From assembly GCA_963817735.1 (NCBI GenBank), contig CAWFPP010000004.1, forward strand, positions 1 to 64,000: DNA of 64,000 nucleotides, in the 5' to 3' direction. Below are positions 43,479 to 51,923 of the stretch, one piece after another. Made by a program: the position numbers and the translations under genes. Under the pieces are notes generated by a model that had not been told where the DNA came from, made no database searches, and saw only the letters and a program-made list of their open reading frames with translations. The DNA is from Bog-473 sp963817735. GTDB taxonomy: Bacteria > Actinomycetota > Acidimicrobiia > Acidimicrobiales > RAAP-2. How positions within the stretch are numbered: the stretch's first letter is position 1; every line of letters begins with the position of its first letter.

Positions 43479-44726
43479 TTATTCGCCCGGCCCCAACGCC
43501 GCGAACTCCAGCCCGGCTTCGAGCGAGTCTGCCGCTTCCTGCGCCTGAGCGTCCGTGTTGGCCGTGTACACGCGGAGAGTGATCGACGGGTCGGCGTGAC
43601 CGAGGCGGTCGGCCACGGTCTTGGGATTCAGCCCGGCGGCGAAAAGCTGGGTTGCCGTGTAGTGACGGAGGTCATGGAGCCGGTAGTCCCAACGATCCAC
43701 TGCGGGGAGATTGGCCCGAGTGGCCTTCGGTTTGGTCTCGCGTAATTCGGCCAGGGCCGGAGCTTCCATGCGGCGGCACAGCCGAGTGAAAGCCTGGGTG
43801 ACCGAGTCCGGACGCGTCGGGTTGGCCGCGTCGACGTCGGGACTGAAGATGTAGCCGTCAGCAGGCAGCTTCACCTTCGCCAACTTCGCATCCTCCCTCG
43901 CTCGGGCCAAGCGCCCGGCCAGCACGGCCATGGCGTGCTCGCCGAGCAGGAGGCGCCGCGTCTGGTGGGTCTTCGGTGCCTTGGTCCCGATGCCGTCGGA
44001 GGTCTGCCAGATCGACTGGCGCACGGTGACTGCGGAGCCCCGCCAGTCCACATCGGACCATCGCAATCCGCACAGTTCACCCCGGCGCATGCCGGTCAGT
44101 GCGGCCAACGTGATGACTGCGGCCATCTCCGGCGAACGCGACGATGGCCGGCCGGCCTCTCGGATCAATGCCGACACCCGGATGGGTGGTGGGACTGACA
44201 ACTCCGCCTTACGAGGCGTCGGTGCCGTGGCATCGTCCGCGACATTGGAAGTGACCCATCCCCACTTACGACCCTGACGGAGCGCCGCGCTGATGATGCG
44301 GTGCAGGTGGTGCACCGTCCGTTCGGCCAGTCCCGTACCAAGTTGTGCGGCGTAGAACCGGTCGAGGTCATGAGCCGTCAGTTTGTCGAGGCGTTTCGCC
44401 CCGAGTGCCGGGCGGATCTGCTTGTCGATCTTGCGCCGATATTCGTGCAGCGTCTTCGGCGACCATCCCATCCGTTCGCCGTGCGCGGTCCACTCGTCGA
44501 GCAGCACACCGAATGTCGCCGCGCTCCCGCCGAGCCCGCCCCGCTCCACTTCTGCCACAAGCGCAGCGAGTTGCTTGGCGGCTTCGCGCCTGCCGGCCCC
44601 CGGCTCTCGTCGGGGTGCGGTGTACACCCGACTGATCTGCTTCGGCTTTCCGGTAATCGGGTCCTTCCCGAGGAATACACGAAGCTCCCAACGTCCCGGT
44701 GCCTTCTCCCGCATCGTGCCCGCCAC
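43479..44726 (-). CDS. Site-specific tyrosine integrase of the element
   Basis: 415 residues from a GTG (ATG at 44714 is an alternative). N-terminal arm-binding domain with GRWELRVFLGKDPITGKPKQ; core-binding domain with WSPKTLHEYRRKIDKQIRPA; catalytic domain with LTGMRRGELCGLRWSDVDW (Arg), LHDLRHYTATQLFAAGLNPK (HxxR) and RLGHADPSITLRVYTANTDA (His and Tyr). All catalytic residues are present and there is no frameshift. It lies 88 bp from the tRNA-Arg 3' end it presumably uses as attachment site. It should catalyse both integration and, with an excisionase, excision. Confidence 0.92.
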   Translation of the reverse strand: MAGTMREKAPGRWELRVFLGKDPITGKPKQISRVYTAPRREPGAGRREAAKQLAALVAEVERGGLGGSAATFGVLLDEWTAHGERMGWSPKTLHEYRRKIDKQIRPALGAKRLDKLTAHDLDRFYAAQLGTGLAERTVHHLHRIISAALRQGRKWGWVTSNVADDATAPTPRKAELSVPPPIRVSALIREAGRPSSRSPEMAAVITLAALTGMRRGELCGLRWSDVDWRGSAVTVRQSIWQTSDGIGTKAPKTHQTRRLLLGEHAMAVLAGRLARAREDAKLAKVKLPADGYIFSPDVDAANPTRPDSVTQAFTRLCRRMEAPALAELRETKPKATRANLPAVDRWDYRLHDLRHYTATQLFAAGLNPKTVADRLGHADPSITLRVYTANTDAQAQEAADSLEAGLEFAALGPGE

Positions 44727-44735
44727 GAAGAGGGA

Positions 44736-44757
44736 TTGTAGGGATCCTGTAGGGACA
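44736..44757 (+). repeat. Putative integrase arm-type repeats, right end
   Basis: TTGTAGGGA (44736) and TGTAGGGACA (44748), three bases apart, between the integrase start and the tRNA. Same doublet as 7543-7565. Confidence 0.5.
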
Positions 44758-44814
44758 GCGCCACATTTCTATTTCGCCGAACTCGGGAAATGATGCCCTG
44801 AGCTGGACTTTTTG

Positions 44815-44889
44815 TGGCGCCCCCGGAAGGATTCGAACCTTCGCACACGGTTTAGGAAACCGATGCTCTATCCCCTGAGCTACGGGGGC
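44815..44889 (-). tRNA. tRNA-Arg (anticodon CCT)
   Basis: 75 nt with encoded CCA. Acceptor GCCCCCG/CGGGGGC, D-arm GCTC-AGGGGATA-GAGC, anticodon loop TTCCTAA giving CCT (reads AGG), T-arm GAAGG-TTCGAAT-CCTTC, discriminator G. The 3' half comes from the integrated element (attachment core), which restores a full tRNA. Confidence 0.95.
44817..44858 (-). other. att site within tRNA-Arg
   Basis: 42 bp identical to 7385-7426, from the discriminator to the anticodon loop. The integrase gene lies on the element side. Confidence 0.85.
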
Positions 44890-45200
44890 TCAGACGCGTG
44901 TCCGCGTTGCACAGTACCGCCGTTCACCGGTTCCACCTGGCGTATTCCGCCCCAACGGGTCGGTAACGGCCCTGGGCTTGGCGGCTGTCCTATTGCGGGC
45001 CTACTCGGCACGGCCGCCGGGCCGGTGCCGGTGCGCCCCTTCGGGGAATGTGCCGACAGGCCCCCGCCGCAGGCTCTATCATCGGCGGCGGGTACGCGGC
45101 CTCCGACAGAGGTCGGAGCACGTGCGTTGCGCTTCCGCCGTCCGGCCCGCCGCCAATGCTGCGCGTCAGCGCACGTTCAACCCACCCAAAGGAGCACGCA
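44890..45200 (+). other. Leader region upstream of S-adenosylhomocysteinase
   Basis: No gene seen. A perfect hairpin CTCCGAC-AGAG-GTCGGAG lies at 45101-45118, and an AAAGGAGC ribosome site at 45188. I looked for a SAH riboswitch and could not match its consensus. Confidence 0.4.
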
Positions 45201-46643
45201 ATGACTTCCCACGACCCCTTCAAGGTCGCCGACCTCTCCCTGGCCGAGTTCGGGCGCAAAGAGATCGAGTTGGCCGAGCACGAGATGCCCGGCCTGATGG
45301 CCATGCGGGCCGAGTTCGCCGCGTCCCAGCCCCTGGCTGGTGCCCGCGTGACCGGCTCTCTCCACATGACCGTGCAGACGGCCGTGCTGATCGAGACGCT
45401 CACCGCGCTCGGCGCCGAGGTCCGCTGGTGCAGCTGCAACATCTTCTCCACCCAGGACCACGCGGCCGCGGCCGTGGCCGTCGGGCCGAACGGCACGGTC
45501 GAGGATCCCCAGGGCGTCCCGGTCTTCGCCTGGAAGGGCGAGACGCTCCCGGAGTACTGGTGGTGCACCGAGCAGGCGCTGCTCTGGCCCGGCGAGGGCG
45601 GCCCCAACATGATCCTCGATGACGGGGGTGACGCCACCCTCCTCGTGCACAAGGGCGTGGAGTTCGAGAAGGCCGGCGCCGTGCCCGACCCCTCCACCGC
45701 CGACTCGGAGGAGTTCGAGGTCGTCCTCTCCGTGCTGACGCGGAGCCTGGCCGAGGACCCGGGCCGCTGGACGTCGATCGCCAACGGTATTAAGGGCGTC
45801 ACCGAGGAGACCACGACCGGAGTGCACCGGCTGGTCGACATGGCTCGGAAGGGCGAGCTTCTCTTCCCCGCCATCAACGTCAACGACTCGGTCACCAAGT
45901 CGAAGTTCGACAACAAGTACGGCTGCCGCCACTCTCTGGTGGACGGGATCAACCGGGCCACCGACGTCCTGATCGGCGGCAAGGTGGCGGTTGTCTGCGG
46001 CTACGGCGATGTGGGCAAGGGCTGTGCCCAGTCGCTCGCGGGCCAGGGGGCGCGTGTCGTGGTCACCGAGGTCGACCCGATCTGCGCGCTCCAGGCCGCC
46101 ATGGAGGGCTTCCAGGTAACCACGCTCGAAGACATCCTGCCGCTGGCCGACATCATCATCACGACGACCGGCAACAAGAACATCATCACCGCCGCGCACA
46201 TGGCGGGCATGAAGCACCAGGCCATCGTGGGCAACATCGGTCACTTCGACAACGAGATCGACATGGCCGGGCTGGCCAGGACGCCGGGGATCGAGCGCGT
46301 CAACATCAAGCCCCAGGTCGACAAGTGGGTCTTCCCCGACGGCCACGCCATCATCGTGCTGTCCGAGGGCCGGCTGCTGAACCTCGGCAATGCGACGGGC
46401 CACCCGAGCTTCGTCATGTCCAACTCGTTCACCAACCAGACGATGGCGCAGATCGAGCTCTTCACCCAGACGGGCCAGTACGTCAACGACGTCTACGTGC
46501 TGCCGAAGCATCTCGACGAGAAGGTGGCGCGCCTGCACCTCGGCGCATTGGGCGTGAAGCTCACGACGCTCAGCCAGGAGCAGGCCGACTACATCGGCGT
46601 CCCTGTCCAGGGCCCGTACAAGCCCGACACCTACCGCTACTAG
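45201..46643 (+). CDS. ahcY: S-adenosylhomocysteinase
   Basis: 480 residues from the ATG at 45201, behind AAAGGAGC. Hydrolyses S-adenosylhomocysteine to adenosine and homocysteine in the methyl cycle, using bound NAD. Visible signatures: LHMTVQTAVLIETLTALGAE, WCSCNIFSTQDHAAAA, INVNDSVTKSKFDNKYGCRH (signature 1), the NAD-binding VAVVCGYGDVGKGCAQSL (signature 2), NIGHFDNEIDM and the C-terminal YKPDTYRY with the conserved Lys-Tyr that closes the partner subunit's NAD site. Full length. The first clearly chromosomal gene to the right of the integrated element. Confidence 0.97.
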   Translation: MTSHDPFKVADLSLAEFGRKEIELAEHEMPGLMAMRAEFAASQPLAGARVTGSLHMTVQTAVLIETLTALGAEVRWCSCNIFSTQDHAAAAVAVGPNGTVEDPQGVPVFAWKGETLPEYWWCTEQALLWPGEGGPNMILDDGGDATLLVHKGVEFEKAGAVPDPSTADSEEFEVVLSVLTRSLAEDPGRWTSIANGIKGVTEETTTGVHRLVDMARKGELLFPAINVNDSVTKSKFDNKYGCRHSLVDGINRATDVLIGGKVAVVCGYGDVGKGCAQSLAGQGARVVVTEVDPICALQAAMEGFQVTTLEDILPLADIIITTTGNKNIITAAHMAGMKHQAIVGNIGHFDNEIDMAGLARTPGIERVNIKPQVDKWVFPDGHAIIVLSEGRLLNLGNATGHPSFVMSNSFTNQTMAQIELFTQTGQYVNDVYVLPKHLDEKVARLHLGALGVKLTTLSQEQADYIGVPVQGPYKPDTYRY

Positions 46644-46653
46644 GAGAAGGTCC

Positions 46654-47343
46654 TCAGCCCAGCGTGGCGGTGGCGATCACCGTCCCGCTGGGCGAGACCA
46701 CCTCTGCGGTGTGCACGTCGGCCGGGTCGACGGGGAGCGGCGCCATCCAGGCTCCGTAGCCCGCGCGCGCATCGAAGGTCCCGACGTCGTGCCGCACGCC
46801 GTCCTTGGTCACCACCACGCAATGCACCGTCCCGCGCGCCGCCGAATCGTCGAGCGTCATCGACAGCCACGGCTTGGCGCCGCCCACGGTGATGACGTGC
46901 CCGACCGTCCTGCCGTTCGCCGTGAGGTCCGCCGTCACGACCTGGCGCGACCCCTGCGCGTGCGCGGTGCCGGTCGGCGCCGGCGCCGGGCCAGACGCCA
47001 GGCTCAATCCCAGTGCGAGGGCTGCCGCCACGGCGGCGACGCCCACCACGGCCGGCACCCAGCGCGACGGCCGCAGGCGCCTCCGCCGACGCGGCACGTC
47101 GGTCACGCCCATCCGCTCGAAGAGGCGCACCTCGAAGCCCAGGGTCGGCTCCATCTCGGGGGCCGCCAGCACCACGGTGTCCGCGGCCCGCGACAGGACC
47201 TCGAGCTCCTCGGCACAGCGTGGGCAGGACCCGACGTGGGACAGCACCCGCGCCCTCTCGCGTCCGGTCAGGATGCCGAGCGCCAGCTCGGCCAGCTCGT
47301 TCTCGTACTCCTCGCACCCTCGCTCTCCCACGTCACCGCTCAT
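46654..47343 (-). CDS. Anti-sigma factor, RskA-like
   Basis: 229 residues. N-terminal zinc-type anti-sigma domain (LAELALGILTGRERARVLSH, then VGSCPRCAEELEVL with HxxxCxxC), a single membrane helix (AVVGVAAVAAALALGLSLAS) and an extracytoplasmic C-terminal domain with the RskA pattern (MTLDDSAARGTVHCVVVTKD). It should hold its sigma factor at the membrane until regulated proteolysis. The gene overlaps the end of the sigma factor gene by 11 bp. The Cys and His ligands are all present. Confidence 0.88.
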   Translation of the reverse strand: MSGDVGERGCEEYENELAELALGILTGRERARVLSHVGSCPRCAEELEVLSRAADTVVLAAPEMEPTLGFEVRLFERMGVTDVPRRRRRLRPSRWVPAVVGVAAVAAALALGLSLASGPAPAPTGTAHAQGSRQVVTADLTANGRTVGHVITVGGAKPWLSMTLDDSAARGTVHCVVVTKDGVRHDVGTFDARAGYGAWMAPLPVDPADVHTAEVVSPSGTVIATATLG

Positions 47344-47909
47344 CGCGCACCCCCTCTGCCTGCTCGACAGCCGCCCGCATACGGATCAATCCCGCCCTGA
47401 TCCGCGTCTTCGCCGTGCCCAGCGGGATCCCCTCGGACTCGCTGATCTCGAGCGCCGTCCTGCCGTAGACGGCCGCCAGCACCACGGCCCGGCGCTGCTC
47501 GTCGGGCAGCACCCGGAGCGCGCCCCGCACGATCCGGCGGACGTCGTCCCTCCCCGCGGCATCCTCGGGGTTGTGCTCGGAGCTGGTGAGCGCCGTGGCG
47601 GCGAAGTCGTCAGGGTCCGTCGGGACGGCCCGACGGAGGCGCAGGGCGTCGATGGCCAGGTTGCGGGTGATCGTCAGGACCCATGAGGTCACCGAGCCCC
47701 GCCTCGGGTCGAACACGGGCGCGTGGCGCCATACCGCGGAGCATGGCCTCCTGGGCCACGTCCTCGGCGACCCCGGCGTCGCTCGTCATGGAATAGGCCA
47801 GACCGAAGACCCGCCGCTGGTAGCGCCGGGTAAAGGTGACAGCGGCGGACTGGTCCCCCACGGCCATGCCGGCCAGCAGGTCGTCGTCGGACAGCTCGCT
47901 GTCAGCCAT
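47333..47909 (-). CDS. ECF sigma factor (SigK-like), one frameshift
   Basis: About 190 residues when joined. Region 2 in the first frame: DLLAGMAVGDQSAAVTFTRR, VFGLAYSMTSDAGVAEDVAQ. Near 47735 one extra base breaks the frame within what should read LRAWRHAPVFDPRRG. Region 4 continues as SVTSWVLTITRNLAIDALRL and ALRVLPDEQRRAVVLAAVYG, GIPLGTAKTRIRAGLIRMRA. It pairs with the RskA-like anti-sigma gene that overlaps its 3' end. The partner is intact and the break is a single base, so an error in the sequence is as likely as a real mutation. Confidence 0.8.
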
Positions 47910-48050
47910 GGGCGATTGTCTCATCCACAGATCTACGGCCGGCCCCCCACTGGGGATTCACCCCGGGCGCCCAATCCCTGCCCGGGCCCGCTCCGTATCC
48001 TTGTTGTGGCCACCGCCAGCCTCGACATCCACCGGGAGGACCGTCTCCGG

Positions 48051-48548
48051 ATGCCTCACGCGCGCGAGCCCCACAGGCTCCGGGCCGTGCTGGTCGCCGG
48101 CCCCGGCCGCTCTCGGCGGCCGGTCGACCTGGCCGCCACCGCCGCCTTCGTGTTCGGCGGGGCGCTGCTCCTCTGGTCGGCCTACATCCACTTCCACCTC
48201 TGGAACGAGCCCGACGGCTACCGCTCCATCCCGACCATCGGCCCGCTCTTCCTGCTGCAGTCCATCAGCGCGCTGATCATCGGCGTCGGTGTGGTGGTCG
48301 TCCGCCGCTTGTGGGCCGCCGTGATCGGACTCGGGCTCGCCCTGACCACGCTCGCCGGCTTCCTGCTGTCGGTGGCGCACGGGCTCTTCGGATTCAAGGA
48401 GTCGTGGTTGGCCCCCTTCGCCAAGCAGGCCTTCACAATCGAGGTCCTCGCCGCGGTGGTGTTCATCGCCGCCGCCGCCGCGTTGTGCCTCGTCGGATCG
48501 GTTCCTCACGCTCGCGCCGGCACCACCCCCGCCGGCAGCGCGACGTAG
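48051..48548 (+). CDS. Four-helix membrane protein, unknown
   Basis: 165 residues from the ATG at 48051, behind GGGAGGA. Four predicted membrane helices: LAATAAFVFGGALLLWSAYI, LFLLQSISALIIGVGVVVVR, WAAVIGLGLALTTLAGFLLS and FTIEVLAAVVFIAAAAALCL. Between the first two lies HFHLWNEPDGYRSIPTIGPL, a conserved-looking polar loop, and VAHGLFGFKESW follows helix three. I have a sense of this layout in actinobacterial hypothetical proteins but no functional name. Divergent from the sigma factor gene. Confidence 0.7.
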   Translation: MPHAREPHRLRAVLVAGPGRSRRPVDLAATAAFVFGGALLLWSAYIHFHLWNEPDGYRSIPTIGPLFLLQSISALIIGVGVVVVRRLWAAVIGLGLALTTLAGFLLSVAHGLFGFKESWLAPFAKQAFTIEVLAAVVFIAAAAALCLVGSVPHARAGTTPAGSAT

Positions 48549-48617
48549 GGACCACACCGACCGGGCCCTGCGTTCCCGTCTCCCGGTGGGGCGCAGGCGC
48601 CCGGCTCGGGAGCCTGG

Positions 48618-49439
48618 TCAGCGGAACCCGGCGAAAAGATCGTCCTCGGGCACCGGCGCACCGCTCGGGTCCTGCACGCGCACGAAGCTCTCCGATCCCA
48701 TGAGGGTGCCGAACACGTTCTCGCCCATCTGCAGGAAGAAGATGTTGTCGCTCTGGCTGGCGTGCGCGGCGAGCGAGGCGTACTTCTGCGCGGTGTAGGC
48801 GCTGCAGTCGACCGTCGTCGTGATCAGCTCGTCCGGCGTGCCGAAGTCGGGGTTCTCCTGCACCTCGTCGGGGAGCTCGACGCCTGCCTCGGCCATGATG
48901 TCGCGGAAGCCGTGCAGCCGCGAGCGCGCCAGGGCCGTGTAGTACAGCTTGGCCGGGATGCCGCACTCCGCCATGGCCGCCCGCGTCACCCGGTTGGCCT
49001 GGATGTGATCAGGATGGCCGTAGAAGCCGTTCTCGTCGTAGGTCACGACCACGTGCGGTTCGTAGATGCGCAACAACGCGGCCAGCCTGCCCGCCGCGTC
49101 CGCCACCGGCGTCCGCCAGAAGGAACCCGGCGCGTCGTTCTGCGGCCAGCCTTCCATGCCCGAGTCGTGGTAGCCGAGCAGCTCGAGGTCCGACACGCCC
49201 AGGACCTGGCAGCTCGCCTCGAGCTCCTTGCGGCGCAGCGGCACCACCACCGCCTCGTCGTGCCCCGGCTCACCCGGCTTGACACCGCCCGGCGCGTCCC
49301 CGAGCTCGCCGTTGGTGCACGTGACCAGCACCGTCCGCACGCCTTCGGCGCTGGAGCGGGCCAGGATGCCACCCGTGCTGATCGCTTCGTCGTCAGGATG
49401 GGCGTGCACCGCCATGAGGGTGAGAGGGCGTCCGGGCAT
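48618..49439 (-). CDS. PIG-L family zinc deacetylase (mycothiol MshB/Mca-type)
   Basis: 273 residues from the ATG at 49439 (MPGRPLTLMAVHAHPDDE). Zinc motif AHPDDE near residue 12 with the third ligand in NGFYGHPDHIQANRV; catalytic Asp in the first motif. Further LLGYHDSGMEGWPQNDAP and TTTVDCSAYTAQKYASLAAH. Relatives deacetylate the mycothiol precursor or cleave mycothiol conjugates; I cannot decide between these roles, and many paralogs exist. Cytoplasmic. Transcribed in the same direction as the LLM gene upstream, 35 bp away. Confidence 0.85.
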   Translation of the reverse strand: MPGRPLTLMAVHAHPDDEAISTGGILARSSAEGVRTVLVTCTNGELGDAPGGVKPGEPGHDEAVVVPLRRKELEASCQVLGVSDLELLGYHDSGMEGWPQNDAPGSFWRTPVADAAGRLAALLRIYEPHVVVTYDENGFYGHPDHIQANRVTRAAMAECGIPAKLYYTALARSRLHGFRDIMAEAGVELPDEVQENPDFGTPDELITTTVDCSAYTAQKYASLAAHASQSDNIFFLQMGENVFGTLMGSESFVRVQDPSGAPVPEDDLFAGFR

Positions 49440-49474
49440 TGCTGGCAGCGTAGGGGTCGCCGGCGCCGCTCCGG

Positions 49475-50368
49475 TCACGTCTGGAGGTCGCCCACCGCGT
49501 CGGCCAGTTGCTCGAGTTCGTGCTGCCACTCCCCCGGTGGCGCCATCGGACGCACGATGAACTTGGAGAACCCGACCTCGAGGAACCGCTCGAGCATCGA
49601 GCGCAGGCCGTCGCGCCCGACCGGGACGATCTCTTCGAGCGGGCGACCGCGCGCCCGCCGGGCCAACGGCGACGAGGCCAGCGCGGCGACGTCGGTCCCC
49701 TCGGGCGCATAGGCCAGGCTGATCCCGAAGTGCTCCGGGCTGACGGCGCGACCATGCGCCGCGGCCACCCGGTCGATCTCCGCCTTGCCGGCTGCGGCGT
49801 CGGCCGGCGTGCAGAAGGCCGGGATCCACCCGTCGGCCAGCCGCCCGCAGCGGTCGAGCGCAGCCGGGACGTTGCCGCCCAGCCACACGTCGAAGGGATC
49901 CTGCACCGGCTGCGGTGAGACCGAGACGTCGGCGAACGAGCCCGCCGGGCCGTCGTGGCTGACCAGCTCGCCGGCCCACAGCCGCCGCAACACCGGCAGC
50001 GCGTCCTCCATCTGCTCGGCCCGCGTCGCGCTGGGGATGCCGATGGCACTGCGCTCGCCGCCGACACCCAGCCCCGGGACGAAGGTCAACAGGAAGCGGC
50101 CGCCCGACAGGACGTCCAGCGTCGCCACCGCCTTGGCCAGCCACACCAGGTTGCGCCCGGGCAACAGCATGGTCGTGCCGATCTTCAGGCCCGGACACGC
50201 GCCAGACACCCAGGCGAGCCCGACCAGTGGGTCGGGACCCGGCCGCGTCAGGACCTCGGGCAACCAGAGCGAGTCGAAGCCGGTCCCGGTGATCCCCTGC
50301 GCCAACGCGACCATGGCCTCGGGGCCGAGAACCTCACCTCCCGCGCTGATGCCGATGCGGATCTTCAC
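49475..50368 (-). CDS. LLM-class flavin-dependent oxidoreductase (likely F420)
   Basis: 297 residues. Bacterial luciferase-like TIM barrel: VALAQGITGTGFDSLWLPEV, LAKAVATLDVLSGGRFLLTF with the VPGLGVGGERSAIG phosphate-binding turn, and VSPQPVQDPFDVWLGGNVPA with AALDRCGRLADGWIPAFCTP. The latter pattern is usual for F420-dependent members of TIGR03619/03854-type families. The substrate is unknown. Its ATG overlaps the stop of threonine aldolase by 4 bp, so the two are coupled. Confidence 0.88.
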   Translation of the reverse strand: MKIRIGISAGGEVLGPEAMVALAQGITGTGFDSLWLPEVLTRPGPDPLVGLAWVSGACPGLKIGTTMLLPGRNLVWLAKAVATLDVLSGGRFLLTFVPGLGVGGERSAIGIPSATRAEQMEDALPVLRRLWAGELVSHDGPAGSFADVSVSPQPVQDPFDVWLGGNVPAALDRCGRLADGWIPAFCTPADAAAGKAEIDRVAAAHGRAVSPEHFGISLAYAPEGTDVAALASSPLARRARGRPLEEIVPVGRDGLRSMLERFLEVGFSKFIVRPMAPPGEWQHELEQLADAVGDLQT

Positions 50369-51381
50369 GGCGCGTCCCCGAGGGCGGCGATCGCCCGCTG
50401 CACGCCCGCGTCGTCGACATCACGATGCGTGACGAAGCGGACGGTCCCCGGGGCGATGGCGTGGGCCAGGACGCCGTGACCCTCCAGGTGCGCCAGGAGC
50501 TTCTCCGGTGCGCCGTGGGAGAACGCCACGATGTTGGTGTGGACGGCCGCCGGATCGAGCCCGCAGTCGGGCCACCGCCCGGCCACCGCGTCCGCCAGGC
50601 GCGCCGCCCGGGTGTGGTCCTCGGACAGCCGACCGACCATGTCGCGCAAGGCCAGCAGGCCCGGCGCCGCCAGCACGCCGGCCTGGCGCATGCCCCCGCC
50701 GAGGCGCTTGCGGGCCAGGCGGGCCTCTGCCATGACGTCCTCGCTCCCCGCCAGCAGCGAGCCCACCGGCGCGCAGAGCCCTTTCGACAGGCAGCACATG
50801 ACGGTCGTGGCCGGCGCCGCCCACTCGGCCGCCGCGACCCCGGTCGCGACCTCGGCATTGAAGAGGCGGGCCCCGTCCATGTGGACGGGCACCGGTCCGG
50901 CCGCGTCGACGAGGGTCTGCAGGCGTGCCGAGGTCCACGGGACGCCCGACGCCGCCATGTGCGTGTTCTCGATGCTGACAAGAGAGACCACGGGATGATG
51001 GTGCTCGGCGGCCTGGCGGGCCCAGCGCACGTCTTCGGCGTCCACCATGCCGTCTGTGTCGTCGACGGCGACGAACTGCACGCCGGCGTTCAGCGCAGCC
51101 GCGCCGAACTCGTACGCCACCACGTGTTGGCGGCGACCCGCCACGATCGCCGTCCCCGGCGAGGTCAACACGCGGACGGCGATCTGGTTGGCCATGACGC
51201 CCGAGGGCACGAAAAGCGCAGCCGGCTTGCCGAGCCGCGCCGCGAAGGCCTCCTCCAACGAGCGCACGGTCGGGTCTTCGCCGTAGTCGTCGTCGCCCAC
51301 CTCCGCGTCGGCCATGGCGCGGCGCATGGCGGCGGTGGGCCGGGTGACGGTATCGCTGCGCAGGTCCACCACGTCGGGCAC
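50365..51381 (-). CDS. ltaE: Low-specificity L-threonine aldolase
   Basis: 338 residues. PLP-dependent fold type I enzyme that splits threonine to glycine and acetaldehyde. Start MPDVVDLRSDTVTRPTAAM and YGEDPTVRSLEEAFAARLGK are family hallmarks. FVPSGVMANQIAVRVLTSPG, VVSLVSIENTHMAASGVPW, VPVHMDGARLFNAEVATGVA (Asp contacting the PLP nitrogen) and CCLSKGLCAPVGSLLAGS (Lys forming the Schiff base) are all present. Full length. First gene of a coupled pair with the LLM oxidoreductase, divergent from the thioesterase gene. Confidence 0.93.
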   Translation of the reverse strand: MPDVVDLRSDTVTRPTAAMRRAMADAEVGDDDYGEDPTVRSLEEAFAARLGKPAALFVPSGVMANQIAVRVLTSPGTAIVAGRRQHVVAYEFGAAALNAGVQFVAVDDTDGMVDAEDVRWARQAAEHHHPVVSLVSIENTHMAASGVPWTSARLQTLVDAAGPVPVHMDGARLFNAEVATGVAAAEWAAPATTVMCCLSKGLCAPVGSLLAGSEDVMAEARLARKRLGGGMRQAGVLAAPGLLALRDMVGRLSEDHTRAARLADAVAGRWPDCGLDPAAVHTNIVAFSHGAPEKLLAHLEGHGVLAHAIAPGTVRFVTHRDVDDAGVQRAIAALGDAP

Positions 51382-51417
51382 GCGGTCAGGCTAACGGGGC
51401 ACCGATATCATCCCGCG

Positions 51418-51891
51418 ATGAGTTCACCTCCCTCCACCCCCGCCGACCGGACGGAGCTGCCCGACGCCCGCGCGAGCATCCATGAGCTCCTCGACGTCGA
51501 GGTCCTCGAAGCCGGGCCCGAGCGGGTCGTCATGCGGCTCCCGGTCACCTGGAAGGTGCACCAGCCCTACGGGATCCTCCACGGCGGCGTCTCGGCGCTG
51601 CTGGCCGAGTCGGCCGCCAGCTTCGGTGCCGCGCTGGCCGCCGAGCCGGGGCGCAGCGTGGTCGGGATCGAGCTCAACGCCAGCCATCTGCGCTCGGTGC
51701 GCGACGGGCACCTGACCGCCGAGGCCACGCCGGTCCGGGTCGGTCGCACCATCCAGGTCTGGCGCATCTCCCTGACCGACGACGCGGGGCGGGCCATCTG
51801 CGAGGCGCGCTGCACCCTCTCGGTTCTCGGTGCCCCCGGAGGGGCGTCCGGCGCGGTGCACCCACCGCCGGGCGCCTCGGATTCAGAATAG
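51418..51891 (+). CDS. PaaI-type hotdog-fold thioesterase
   Basis: 157 residues from the ATG at 51418. Hotdog signature LPVTWKVHQPYGILHGGVSA with HGG and the following helix LLAESAASFGAALAAEPGRS (Glu as catalytic residue), then VVGIELNASHLRSVRDGHLT and GRTIQVWRISLTDDAGRAIC. This is the usual layout of PaaI-like acyl-CoA thioesterases. Cytoplasmic. It is followed 32 bp later by the LLM gene that opens the thiolase/KAS III operon, and may work on the same acyl chains. Its acyl substrate is not visible. Confidence 0.9.
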   Translation: MSSPPSTPADRTELPDARASIHELLDVEVLEAGPERVVMRLPVTWKVHQPYGILHGGVSALLAESAASFGAALAAEPGRSVVGIELNASHLRSVRDGHLTAEATPVRVGRTIQVWRISLTDDAGRAICEARCTLSVLGAPGGASGAVHPPPGASDSE

Positions 51892-51923
51892 TCACGCCCG
51901 GGCCACCGGCGTACTATGTCGGT

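Larger units (their letters stand above)
7385..44858. mobile_element. 37.4-kb integrative (probably mobilizable) element in tRNA-Arg(CCT)
   Basis: A 42-bp identical direct repeat bounds the region: 7385-7426, and 44817-44858, the latter forming the 3' half of an intact tRNA-Arg. The integrase (43479-44726) lies just inside the end that rebuilds the tRNA, as expected for tRNA 3'-end integration. Inside lie an excisionase-like gene, a MobF relaxase (frameshifted), candidate oriT repeats, several transposons and an array of small cargo genes. Paired TTGTAGGGA repeats just inside both ends look like arm-type integrase sites. No type IV secretion or replication genes were seen, so mobilization in trans is more likely than self-transfer. 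Confidence 0.8.

Noticed and set aside
45040..45200. SAH riboswitch upstream of ahcY
   Set aside because: Only a simple hairpin is visible; I could not match the conserved core of the known SAH motif by eye.
45177..46538. 453-codon minus-strand frame
   Set aside because: Antisense shadow of S-adenosylhomocysteinase with the usual His/Arg/Asp-rich composition.
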